From positions 1-50,607 of the forward strand of contig JAIXWM010000062.1 in NCBI GenBank assembly GCA_027491255.1: a DNA stretch of 50,607 bases, read 5' to 3'. The notes under the pieces were generated by a model, which searched no databases, was not told the origin of the DNA, and saw only the letters and a program-made list of their open reading frames with translations. Made by a program: the position numbers and the translations under genes. This DNA is from Rubrivivax sp. GTDB lineage: Bacteria > Pseudomonadota > Gammaproteobacteria > Burkholderiales > Burkholderiaceae_C. Positions 43,839-50,607 of this stretch are shown here, one piece after another; positions within the stretch are counted from its first letter, which is position 1; each line of letters starts with the position of its first letter.

Positions 43839-45218
43839 ATGACCGCCACTCTTCCCATCCACAACCCCTGGACCGGCCAGGTGCTGCAGACCGTGCCGGC
43901 CGACGACGCCGCCTCGGTGGCCGCCAAGGCCGCCGCCGCGCGCGCGGCGCAGCCCGCCTGGGCGGCGCTTCCGATGGCCGACCGGCTGGCCTGCATCGCG
44001 CGCTTCCGTGCCGCGGTGGTGGCGCAGCTCGACGCGCTGGCCGCCACCATGACGGCCGAGACCGGCAAGCCGATCACGCTGTCGCGCAACGAGCTCAACG
44101 GCCTGCTGCCGCGGCTCGATTTCTTCCTCGAGCAGGCCGAGCGCGCGGTGCGCGACGAGCATGTCTTCGACGGCGGCGGCATGCACGAGCAGATCGGCCA
44201 CGTGCCGCTGGGCGTGGTGGCCAACATCTCGGCCTGGAACTACCCCTGGTTCGTCGGCTGCAACGTCATCGTGCCGGCGCTGCTGACCGGCAACACGGTG
44301 CTGTACAAGCCCAGCGAGCACGCCGCGCTCACCGGCCTGGCGATCACACGCCTGCTGCACGAATCCGGCGTGCCCGCCGGCGTGATGCAGTGCCTGGTGG
44401 GCGGCGGCGAGGTCGGCGCGGCGCTGGTGGCGCAGCGCATCGACGGCCTGTTCTTCACCGGCAGCCACGCCACCGGCCAGCGCATCGCGGTGGCGCTGGC
44501 CGCACGACTGGTGAAGGTGCAGCTCGAGCTCGGCGGCAAGGACCCGATGTACGTGCGCCCCGACGTCGACGTGAAGGCCGCGGCCGAGAGCCTGGCCGAC
44601 GGCGCGATGTACAACACCGGCCAGGGCTGCTGCTCGGTCGAGCGCATCTACGTGCACGAGGCGGTGCACGACGCCTTCGTCGCGCACTTCGTCGACACCG
44701 TACGCGGCATGAAGGCCGGCGACCCGATGGACGCAGCCACCTACCTCGGCGCCATCACCCGCAAGCCCCAGATCCAGGTGCTCGAGGCCCAGGTCGCCGA
44801 CGCCCTGGCCAAGGGCGCCACGCTGGCCTGCGGCGGCCGCCGCACCGCCGGCCCGGGCTGGGGCTTCGAGCCCACGGTGCTGACCGGCTGCGACCACACG
44901 ATGGAAGTGATGCGCGAGGAGAGCTTCGGCCCCATCGTCGGCATCCAGAAGGTGGCCTCCGACGACGAGGCGGTGGCGCTGATGAACGACACCCGCTACG
45001 GCCTGACCGCTGGCATCTACACGAAGGACGAGGCCGCCGCGCGCGCGCTGCTGGCGCATGTGAACGCCGGCACCGTCTACTGGAACTGCTGCGACCGCGT
45101 CAGCCCGCGCCTGCCCTGGAGCGGCGTGGGCGACTCCGGCATCGGCCTGACGCTGTCCACGCACGGCATCCAGACCTTCACCCGGCCCAAGGCCTGGCAC
45201 CTGCGGCAGGCCGGATGA
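43839..45218 (+). CDS. Aldehyde dehydrogenase family protein (PuuC-like role)
   Basis: This NAD(P)-dependent aldehyde dehydrogenase has 459 residues. The N-terminal segment VPLGVVANISAWNYPWFVGCNVIVPALLTGNTVLYKPSEHAAL is the cofactor-binding core, the general base is in VQLELGGKDPM, and the catalytic cysteine is in NTGQGCCSVERI (the second C of the pair or the first). The C-terminus GVGDSGIGLTLSTHGIQTFTRPKAWHLRQ is typical. Following the PuuD-like gene, it probably oxidises a gamma-glutamylamino-aldehyde to the acid. Succinate-semialdehyde or another aldehyde is an alternative substrate. A dispersed repeat separates it from the next gene. Confidence 0.88.
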   Translation: MTATLPIHNPWTGQVLQTVPADDAASVAAKAAAARAAQPAWAALPMADRLACIARFRAAVVAQLDALAATMTAETGKPITLSRNELNGLLPRLDFFLEQAERAVRDEHVFDGGGMHEQIGHVPLGVVANISAWNYPWFVGCNVIVPALLTGNTVLYKPSEHAALTGLAITRLLHESGVPAGVMQCLVGGGEVGAALVAQRIDGLFFTGSHATGQRIAVALAARLVKVQLELGGKDPMYVRPDVDVKAAAESLADGAMYNTGQGCCSVERIYVHEAVHDAFVAHFVDTVRGMKAGDPMDAATYLGAITRKPQIQVLEAQVADALAKGATLACGGRRTAGPGWGFEPTVLTGCDHTMEVMREESFGPIVGIQKVASDDEAVALMNDTRYGLTAGIYTKDEAAARALLAHVNAGTVYWNCCDRVSPRLPWSGVGDSGIGLTLSTHGIQTFTRPKAWHLRQAG

Positions 45219-45236
45219 CGTCCGCACCGCACAGAT

Positions 45237-45264
45237 CCCTTCGTGCTGAGCCTGTCGAAGCCCC
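45237..45264 (+). repeat. REP-like element abutting the start codon of the HAD gene
   Basis: The sequence CTTCGTGCTGAGCCTGTCGA and its flank match the core of the repeat cluster at 2827-2977. The element ends directly at the ATG at 45265, so it occupies the place where a ribosome site would be expected. Either it supplies the leader of that gene or the gene is translated weakly. Confidence 0.65.
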
Positions 45265-45933
45265 ATGAAGCAGCCCTTTGCCTTCTTCGATCTGGACAAC
45301 ACCCTGCTCAGCGGCGACAGCGACGTGCTGTGGTGTGAGTGGTTGATGCGCGAGGGCCTGCTCGAGCGGGACACCTTCGCGCCGCGCAATGCGGCCATGG
45401 AAGCCGCCTACAAGGCCGGCACCGTCGGCGTGCATGAATTCAGCAGCTTCTACGTGGGCACGCTGGCGGGCCGCAGCCCGGCCCAGTGGGCGCCGCTGCG
45501 CCAGCGCTTCCTGGCCGAGGAGATCGCCCCGCGCATCCCCGCGGCCGCGCACGCGCAGGTGCGCTCGCACCAGCAGGCCGGCCACACGGTGGTGCTGACC
45601 ACGGCGACGAACCGCGTGATCACCGAACTGACGGCGGCCCACCTGGGCATCGAGCACCTGATCGCCACCGAGTGCGAACTCGGCGCCGACGGCTGCTACA
45701 CCGGGCGCGTGCGTGGCGAGCCCAACATGCGTGAGGGCAAGGTCGTGCATCTGCGGGCGTGGCTCGATGCGCGCGGGCTGGCGCTGGAGGGCATCGACAG
45801 CGTGGCCTACAGCGACTCGATGAACGACGCGCCGCTGCTCACGGCCGCGCGCCGTGCCGTGGCCGTCGACCCCGACGCGCGCCTGGCCGCGCTGGCGGCC
45901 GAGCGCGGTTGGCAAGTGCTGCGCTGGCGCTGA
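45265..45933 (+). CDS. HAD-IB family hydrolase (SerB-like phosphatase)
   Basis: This haloacid-dehalogenase superfamily phosphatase has 222 residues. Motif I is FFDLDNTLLSGDSD (D10 nucleophile, D12), motif II is the threonine in VVLTTATNR, the motif III lysine is in EGKVVHL, and motif IV is YSDSMNDAPLL. A helical cap lies between motifs I and II. The group includes phosphoserine phosphatase and phosphocholine or phosphoethanolamine phosphatases. It follows the aldehyde dehydrogenase by 46 bp, including a repeat, and may or may not share its transcript. Substrate unknown. Confidence 0.9.
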   Translation: MKQPFAFFDLDNTLLSGDSDVLWCEWLMREGLLERDTFAPRNAAMEAAYKAGTVGVHEFSSFYVGTLAGRSPAQWAPLRQRFLAEEIAPRIPAAAHAQVRSHQQAGHTVVLTTATNRVITELTAAHLGIEHLIATECELGADGCYTGRVRGEPNMREGKVVHLRAWLDARGLALEGIDSVAYSDSMNDAPLLTAARRAVAVDPDARLAALAAERGWQVLRWR

Positions 45934-45988
45934 GCGAACCCACAGGCGTGGGCCGCCATCGGCCCGCGCGCCGCGGGGCCGGCTCCGC

Positions 45989-46783
45989 TCACCAGTTCGG
46001 GAAGGTCCCGCCGTCGGCCAGGACGTTCTGGCCGACGATGTAGCCGGCGTGCTGGCTGCACAGGAAGGCGCAGATGGCGCCGAATTCCTCGGGTCGACCA
46101 TAGCGCTTGGCCGGGATGGGTTCGCCGCGGGCGTCCAGCACCCGTCCGTCGGGGCCCGGTTCGCCGCGGTGGGCCGTGCGCGCCAGCGTGTTGCGCAGCC
46201 GCTCGGTTTCGAAGGCGCCGGGCAGCAGATTGTTGATGGTGACGTTGCGCGCCGCGATCGGGCTGCGGGCCAGGCCCGCCACGAAGCCGGTCAGGCCGCT
46301 GCGCGCCCCGTTGCTCAAACCCAGCACGGGAATGGGTGCCTTGACCGCGCCCGAGGTGATGTTGACGATGCGGCCGAACCCGCGCTCGGCCATGCCGTCG
46401 ACGGTGGCCTTGATCAACTCGATCGGCGTCAGCATGTTGGCGTCCAGGGCGCGGATCCAGTCGTCCCGCGTCCAGTCCCGGAAGTCCCCGGGCGGCGGCC
46501 CGCCGGCGTTCGTGACCACGATGTCGAAGTCCGTGCCGGGGCCGCCGGCCGCCGCGAACGCGCTCGCCCGGCCCGCCGGCGTCGTGATGTCGGCCGCCAC
46601 CGCGATCACCTGGCCCGCGCCGGTCGCGCGCAGGCTCTCGGCCGCCTTCGTCAAGGCCTCGGCGCCCCGGGCCACGATCACGAGGTTCACCCCCTCCCCA
46701 GCCAGGGCGCGGGCGCACTCGTAGCCCAGGCCCTTGCTCGCGCCGCACACCAGGGCCCACTTCCCGGCGATTCCATAGTTCAT
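45989..46783 (-). CDS. Atypical SDR oxidoreductase lacking the Tyr-Lys pair
   Basis: This SDR has 264 residues. The cofactor motif is CGASKGLGYECA (near residue 14), followed by the aspartate in AADITTPAG and VTNAGGPPPGDF. The catalytic serine is kept in NITSGAVKAP, but at the Y-x-x-x-K site the sequence reads VLGLSNGARSGL, with neither tyrosine nor lysine. A known SDR subgroup annotated as 3-oxoacyl-ACP or 7-alpha-hydroxysteroid reductase shares this LSNxxR motif, so it may use other residues or be a binding protein. The ATG at 46783 has AGGAG nine bases upstream. It converges on the HAD gene and stands alone; 224 bp of featureless DNA precede it. Confidence 0.88.
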   Translation of the reverse strand: MNYGIAGKWALVCGASKGLGYECARALAGEGVNLVIVARGAEALTKAAESLRATGAGQVIAVAADITTPAGRASAFAAAGGPGTDFDIVVTNAGGPPPGDFRDWTRDDWIRALDANMLTPIELIKATVDGMAERGFGRIVNITSGAVKAPIPVLGLSNGARSGLTGFVAGLARSPIAARNVTINNLLPGAFETERLRNTLARTAHRGEPGPDGRVLDARGEPIPAKRYGRPEEFGAICAFLCSQHAGYIVGQNVLADGGTFPNW

Positions 46784-47007
46784 GTCCGCATTGCTCCTCG
46801 CGCAGCCTGTGCGCAAACCGTGATCTCGAACCCGACGCCGGGCGCTGGGGAGGCCACCGCCCGGGGCGCGGCGCGTTCAGCGCCGACCCAGCGATGATGC
46901 CAAAGTCCGGCTGCGCGGCGCGGTCGGCAAAGCAGACAACCAGGACGAGGCGTGCGCCCGGATCGGCGCACGCCGCGGCGCGATTGCGGCCGCACGCCGC
47001 AGCGGCG

Positions 47008-47835
47008 TCAACGCCGGCAACGCCCGTGCTCGCGCCGGAAGTCCCAAGGCGGCTGCGCCGCCGGGTTTGCGTGCAGGCCACGCAGCGCGGCGCGGGCCTG
47101 CAACTCGTGCTCGGTGTAGATGCCGCGGCCACCGCGGTCCAGGTAGGCCCAGGCGTGGCCCTCGAGAACGAGGCGGCGGTTCAGGTCCTCGCCGCCGATG
47201 CGAACCACGGCCAGCGTGCGCCGGTAGTCGTCCTGGCCGTGCACCTGGAGCACGGCCTCGCGGCCCTCGGCCCACTGCCTCAGCGCCTGCCGCGCCTGCG
47301 CGCCCCAGGCCTGGCAGGACTCGGGCGCGTCGATGCCGCGCAGCCGCACCGCGATGTCGGGCTCACCGCTGGCAGCGGACCGGAAGACCAGCGTGTCGCC
47401 GTCGACCACGCGCGCCACGGTGCCCGCCACCTCGCGCGGCGCCGCTGCAACGGCCGAGGCCAGGGCCAGGACCAGCGCGCCCACCAGCGCGACCCAGAGC
47501 ACGACGACGGCCACCGCACCCCACAACAAGCGCGGCACGCGCCCGGCCTGCGCTCGCGCCGCACGCAGGCAGGCTTGCCACACCGCCGGGGGCGCGAGCC
47601 GCACGGCCAGCGCCAGACCGAGCGGGATCAGCACCAGGTCGTCCAGCTGCCCCAGCAGCGGGATGAAGTCCGGGACCAGGTCGATGGGGCTCACGGCATA
47701 GGCCACCACCGCGGCCGCCACCGCCTTGCAGTACCAGGGCGTGGCCGGGTGCCGGGCAAGCTTCCACAGCGCCAGCAGCAGCGTGCCCAGGCGGGCCGGA
47801 CCCACGCGGCGCCACAGCCGGCGCAGGCGCTTCAC
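47008..47835 (-). CDS. YkvA (DUF1232)-thermonuclease fusion protein, membrane-anchored
   Basis: This 275-residue protein joins two domains. Residues about 30-85 are the YkvA/DUF1232 helix pair ([24 protein letters not shown]). A transmembrane segment follows at about 105-133 ([23 protein letters not shown]). Residues about 138-270 form a staphylococcal-nuclease-like domain: VVDGDTLVF, then RLRGIDAPE (R and E at the SNase R35/E43 spacing) and [10 protein letters not shown] (R87 equivalent). The catalytic set is complete, so it should cut DNA or RNA, probably on the periplasmic face. GTG at 47835 overlaps the helicase stop (GTGA) with GGAGG eight bases before it, showing coupling to the helicase. 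The joint function is unknown. Confidence 0.85.
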   Translation of the reverse strand: MKRLRRLWRRVGPARLGTLLLALWKLARHPATPWYCKAVAAAVVAYAVSPIDLVPDFIPLLGQLDDLVLIPLGLALAVRLAPPAVWQACLRAARAQAGRVPRLLWGAVAVVVLWVALVGALVLALASAVAAAPREVAGTVARVVDGDTLVFRSAASGEPDIAVRLRGIDAPESCQAWGAQARQALRQWAEGREAVLQVHGQDDYRRTLAVVRIGGEDLNRRLVLEGHAWAYLDRGGRGIYTEHELQARAALRGLHANPAAQPPWDFRREHGRCRR

Positions 47836-50354
47836 CGCGCGGCCTCCGACCCCAGCGCGCGCTCGCCTTCGGCCAGGATGCGGTCCAGCCGGTCCTTCAG
47901 TTGCTCGGTGCTGAGCCGCTCGCGCAGGCGCTCGATCATCAACGGCAACGCAAAGGGGCTCGGCGTGCGCAACTCGGCCCATTGCAGGCGTTGCGCAGCC
48001 ATCTGGCGCAGGGCCGACGCCAGGCGCTGCAGTTCGAGCTCCTGCGCCAGCACCTCGCGCTCGGCCTGGGCCAGCAGCAGGTTGTCGGGGTCGTACTTGC
48101 GAAAGACCTCGAAGAACAGGCTCGACGAGGCCTGCAACTGCTTCGTGCTCTTCGGCGCGCCCGGGAAACCCTGGGAGATGAGTCCGGCCACGCGCGCGAT
48201 CTCACGGAAGCGCCGCTGCGCCAGCTCGCCGCTGTTGAGGCTGCAGAGCACGTCCTCCAGCAGGTTCGTGGCGTCGAAGACGCTGCCGTCCTCGAGCCCG
48301 GCCAGGGCCGCCGGCTCGGGCGCGCGCGCGGCGAGCAGCTCGAAGCCGTAGTCGTTGATGCTGATGGACCAGGTGTTGGGCGTGCCGCGCGCGAGCCGCC
48401 AGGCCAGCAGCTGCGCCAGCCCCAGGTGCACATGACGGCCGGCGTAGGGGTAGAGGAAGAGATGGTGGCCCTCGCGCGAGCGCAGCCGCTCGGCCAGCAG
48501 CACGCCGGGGGCCGGCAGTCGCGACAGCCGCGCCTGGGCGCGCAGCATCGGCAGCGCCGCGCGCATCTCGGGCTCGTCGAAGACACTGCCCGGCGGCGGC
48601 TCCCCGCCCCCGGCGGTGTCGATGGCATCGCGAGCCTCGTGCAGCAGCGCCTGCACCGCGTCGGCGAGTTCGCTCGACAGCGGCATGCGGCTGCCGCCCC
48701 AGTAAGGCACCGCCCCGCGGCTGCGCGTGGACTTGCGCACATAGGCTGTCATCTCGCGCGTGCGCACGTACTCCAGCACCCGCCCGGAGAAGACGAAACA
48801 GTCGCCCGGCTTCAGGCGGGCGATGAAGGCCTCCTCGACATGGCCGAGCGTGCCGCCCGACAGCCACTTCACCTGCATCGACGCATCGGCGACGATGGTG
48901 CCGACCTGCATGCGGTGGCGCCGCGCGATGCCGCGGTCGGGCACGCGCCAGCGCCCATCGACGACGGCGATGCGGTGGAAGTCGGGGTAGGCGCCGAGGC
49001 TGCGGCCGCCGCGCTCGCAAAAGCGCAGTGCCCAGTCAAATTCCTCTTCGGTCAGCGTGGCGTAGGCGGGCGCGCTGCGCACCTCCTCGTAGAGCTCGCG
49101 CGCGCCGTGCTCACCGGCTCGCCCCTCACCCAAGGGGCCATCGGCCGCGAACCCGCCCCCCAGGGCCACCGTCACCAGGTGCTGCACCAGGACGTCCAGC
49201 GGCTTGGCGGGGCTCGTGCGCGCCTCGACGCGGCCGGCGAGCGCAGCCCGGCGGGCGGCCGCGGCCTCCACGAGCTCGAGCGTGTGCGTGGGCACCAGCG
49301 TCACCCGGCTCGGCCGGCCCGGGGCGTGGCCGCTGCGGCCAGCGCGCTGCAGCAGGCGCGCGATGCCCTTGGGGCTGCCGATCTGCAACACCCGCTCCAC
49401 GGGCAGGAAGTCGACCCCAAGGTCGAGCGAGGAGGTCGCGACCACGGCCTTCAACTGACCCGCCTTCAGCCCGGCCTCGACCCAGGCGCGCGCCGCGGCG
49501 TCGAGCGAGCCATGGTGCAGCGCCACCAGCCCGGCCCAGTCGGGCCGCTGCTGCAGCAGCAGCTGGTACCAGATCTCGGCCTGCGAGCGCACGTTCGTGA
49601 AGACCAGGGTCGTCGACGCGCCGCCGATCTCGTCGACCACGGGCTGCTGCATCTGCGCGCCCAGGTGCCCGCCCCAGCTGAAGCGGCCCGGGTCGGCCGG
49701 CAGCAGGGTGTCGATGCGCAAAGCCTTTTCGATGCGGCCCTGGACCAGCTGGCCGCCAGGACCGCCGACGAGGGTGTCCATGGCCTCGGCCAGATTGCCC
49801 AGCGTCGCGCTCAGGCCCCAGGTGACGAGACCGGGGTTCCAGCGCCGCAGCCGCGCCAGCGCAAGCTGCAACTGCACGCCGCGTTTGCTGCCGATGAGCT
49901 CGTGCCACTCGTCGACGACGACGGTATGCACGCCAGAGAGCTCGGCCTGCGCTCGCTCGCGCGTGAGCAGCAGGCTCAGGGATTCGGGCGTCGTGACCAG
50001 GGTCGCAGGCCAGCGTCGGTCCTGGCGCGCGCGCTCGGCGCTGCCGGTGTCCCCGGTGCGCAGACCGACCTGCCAGTCGGGCGCCAGGGCCGCCAGCGGC
50101 GCCTGCAGGGCGCGCTGTGTGTCGGCGGCCAGCGCGCGCATGGGCGTCAGCCACAGGACCTGCAGCCCGGCAGCGGCGCGGCGGCGAGCCAGCGCCCCCA
50201 GCCATACCGCGTAGGTCTTGCCACTGCCAGTGGTGGCGTGCAGCAGGCCGCTGCAGCCGGCCTGCATGGCCGCCCAGACCTCACGCTGGAAGTGGAAGGG
50301 CTGCCAGCCCTGGGCCTGGAACCAGGCTTCGGTGGGGTGGTCTGCGGCGCTCAC
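47832..50354 (-). CDS. Ligase-associated Lhr-like DEXH-box DNA helicase
   Basis: This superfamily 2 helicase has 840 residues. Motif I is ATTGSGKT (40-47), motif II is VVDEWHEL (DEWH), motif III is SATLGN, and the second RecA domain has [10 protein letters not shown] and [15 protein letters not shown] winged-helix and an Lhr-core C-terminal domain follow (about 420-830; [51 protein letters not shown]). This matches the ligase-associated DNA-damage-response helicase, normally encoded with an MBL-fold exonuclease, an ATP-dependent ligase and a phosphoesterase. The window ends before the first two could be seen; no ligase end is found in the 253 bp upstream. Where the phosphoesterase usually follows, a YkvA-nuclease gene is coupled instead. 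Confidence 0.92.
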   Translation of the reverse strand: MSAADHPTEAWFQAQGWQPFHFQREVWAAMQAGCSGLLHATTGSGKTYAVWLGALARRRAAAGLQVLWLTPMRALAADTQRALQAPLAALAPDWQVGLRTGDTGSAERARQDRRWPATLVTTPESLSLLLTRERAQAELSGVHTVVVDEWHELIGSKRGVQLQLALARLRRWNPGLVTWGLSATLGNLAEAMDTLVGGPGGQLVQGRIEKALRIDTLLPADPGRFSWGGHLGAQMQQPVVDEIGGASTTLVFTNVRSQAEIWYQLLLQQRPDWAGLVALHHGSLDAAARAWVEAGLKAGQLKAVVATSSLDLGVDFLPVERVLQIGSPKGIARLLQRAGRSGHAPGRPSRVTLVPTHTLELVEAAAARRAALAGRVEARTSPAKPLDVLVQHLVTVALGGGFAADGPLGEGRAGEHGARELYEEVRSAPAYATLTEEEFDWALRFCERGGRSLGAYPDFHRIAVVDGRWRVPDRGIARRHRMQVGTIVADASMQVKWLSGGTLGHVEEAFIARLKPGDCFVFSGRVLEYVRTREMTAYVRKSTRSRGAVPYWGGSRMPLSSELADAVQALLHEARDAIDTAGGGEPPPGSVFDEPEMRAALPMLRAQARLSRLPAPGVLLAERLRSREGHHLFLYPYAGRHVHLGLAQLLAWRLARGTPNTWSISINDYGFELLAARAPEPAALAGLEDGSVFDATNLLEDVLCSLNSGELAQRRFREIARVAGLISQGFPGAPKSTKQLQASSSLFFEVFRKYDPDNLLLAQAEREVLAQELELQRLASALRQMAAQRLQWAELRTPSPFALPLMIERLRERLSTEQLKDRLDRILAEGERALGSEAAR

Positions 50355-50542
50355 GGCCGCATTGTCGTGGGGGGCCGTTCCCGCGCCGTCACCGTTCTGG
50401 CGCGGCCGGTCGTGGCCGCAATCTCACGACCCCGCAAGCACCTGCTCGCGCAAGAAAGCGGTCAACGGCCGAATACGGTCTCAGCCTGGATTCGGCAGTT
50501 GGGCGCGCCCGAGCGGGCTGTCATCGGCCGCGATGGCAAGGC

Positions 50543-50583
50543 GCGAACCGCAGCCATGGCCTGTGCCATGGCGAGGATTCGCA
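50543..50583. repeat. Palindromic element related to the core of the 15966-16126 palindrome
   Basis: GCCATGGC occurs twice around a CTGT loop, flanked by GCGAA and TTCGC. The complement reads like the centre of the long palindrome at 16026-16070, sharing GAATCCTCGCCAT-type and GGCTG(C/T)GGTT-type blocks. The last 253 bases of the window (50355-50607) have no gene; apart from this repeat I see nothing definite there. Confidence 0.65.
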
Positions 50584-50607
50584 ACGCCGCCAGCGTGGTC
50601 GAGGGCA

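Noticed and set aside
45950..45965. Hairpin between the HAD and SDR genes as a terminator
   Set aside because: The stem is only five base pairs (GGGCC with GGCCC) and there is no T-run; such stems are common by chance at this GC content.
46784..47007. A small gene or RNA in the 224-bp gap before the YkvA-nuclease gene stop
   Set aside because: Only GC-rich sequence with short inverted repeats; no start with ribosome site and no promoter-like hexamers.

Overview
The window is GC-rich (about 70 percent by eye), densely coded DNA. Gene families such as Bug/TctC binding proteins, the GntR-linked 2-aminoethylphosphonate cluster and the ligase-associated helicase point to a betaproteobacterium of the order Burkholderiales, perhaps the Rubrivivax/Leptothrix/Comamonadaceae side. 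That placement is inference; no rRNA or tRNA gene is present to confirm it.

Layout. (1) 1-2779: the 3' part of a secreted GH16 glucanase and a convergent EamA-family permease, separated by a hairpin terminator, then a 420-bp repeat-bearing spacer. (2) 3202-14458: a 2-aminoethylphosphonate (2-AEP) catabolic island organised around a divergent promoter at 9264-9384. The minus arm holds a GntR regulator, phnA, phnY, a Na/Pi transporter with a PhoU tail and a PhnZ-like HD oxygenase. The plus arm holds an ABC importer (binding protein, ATPase, fused permease) and phnW. The predicted route is 2-AEP to phosphonoacetaldehyde (PhnW), to phosphonoacetate (PhnY), to acetate plus Pi (PhnA). (3) 14587-16126: a glutamine-synthetase-like gamma-glutamyl ligase followed by a 161-bp imperfect palindrome. 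(4) 16171-24152: an aspartate-dehydrogenase/Bug/hydrolase operon, a decayed GlxA-type regulator, a hydrolase/SDR/GST/metallo-beta-lactamase operon divergent from a TetR gene, and a small membrane protein.

(5) 24487-26376: a Phd/VapC toxin-antitoxin pair whose toxin lacks a stop codon, and an iron alcohol dehydrogenase. (6) 26401-38619: a carbohydrate regulon. The minus arm holds a ROK repressor, an isomerase-like protein, a GH31 glycosidase, a sugar ABC transporter and an enolase-superfamily dehydratase. The plus arm holds the transporter ATPase, a PfkB kinase and an FAD-linked oxidase. Matching palindromes lie in the divergent promoter and inside the ROK gene. (7) 38650-42318: a Cys-type sulfatase with a Bug protein, divergent from a LysR gene broken by one in-frame TAG. 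(8) 42353-45933: hicAB, overlapping a PuuD-like hydrolase, then an aldehyde dehydrogenase and a HAD phosphatase. (9) 45989-50607: an atypical SDR, a YkvA-nuclease fusion translationally coupled to an Lhr-like DEXH helicase, and a palindromic repeat.

Two points stand out. The gamma-glutamyl ligase (14.6 kb), iron alcohol dehydrogenase (25.2 kb), PuuD-like hydrolase (43.0 kb) and aldehyde dehydrogenase (43.8 kb) together could make a gamma-glutamyl amino-alcohol (for example ethanolamine) pathway, interrupted by the sugar/sulfatase segment, which is itself flanked by toxin-antitoxin modules. The helicase plus membrane-anchored nuclease pair is an unusual DNA-processing arrangement.
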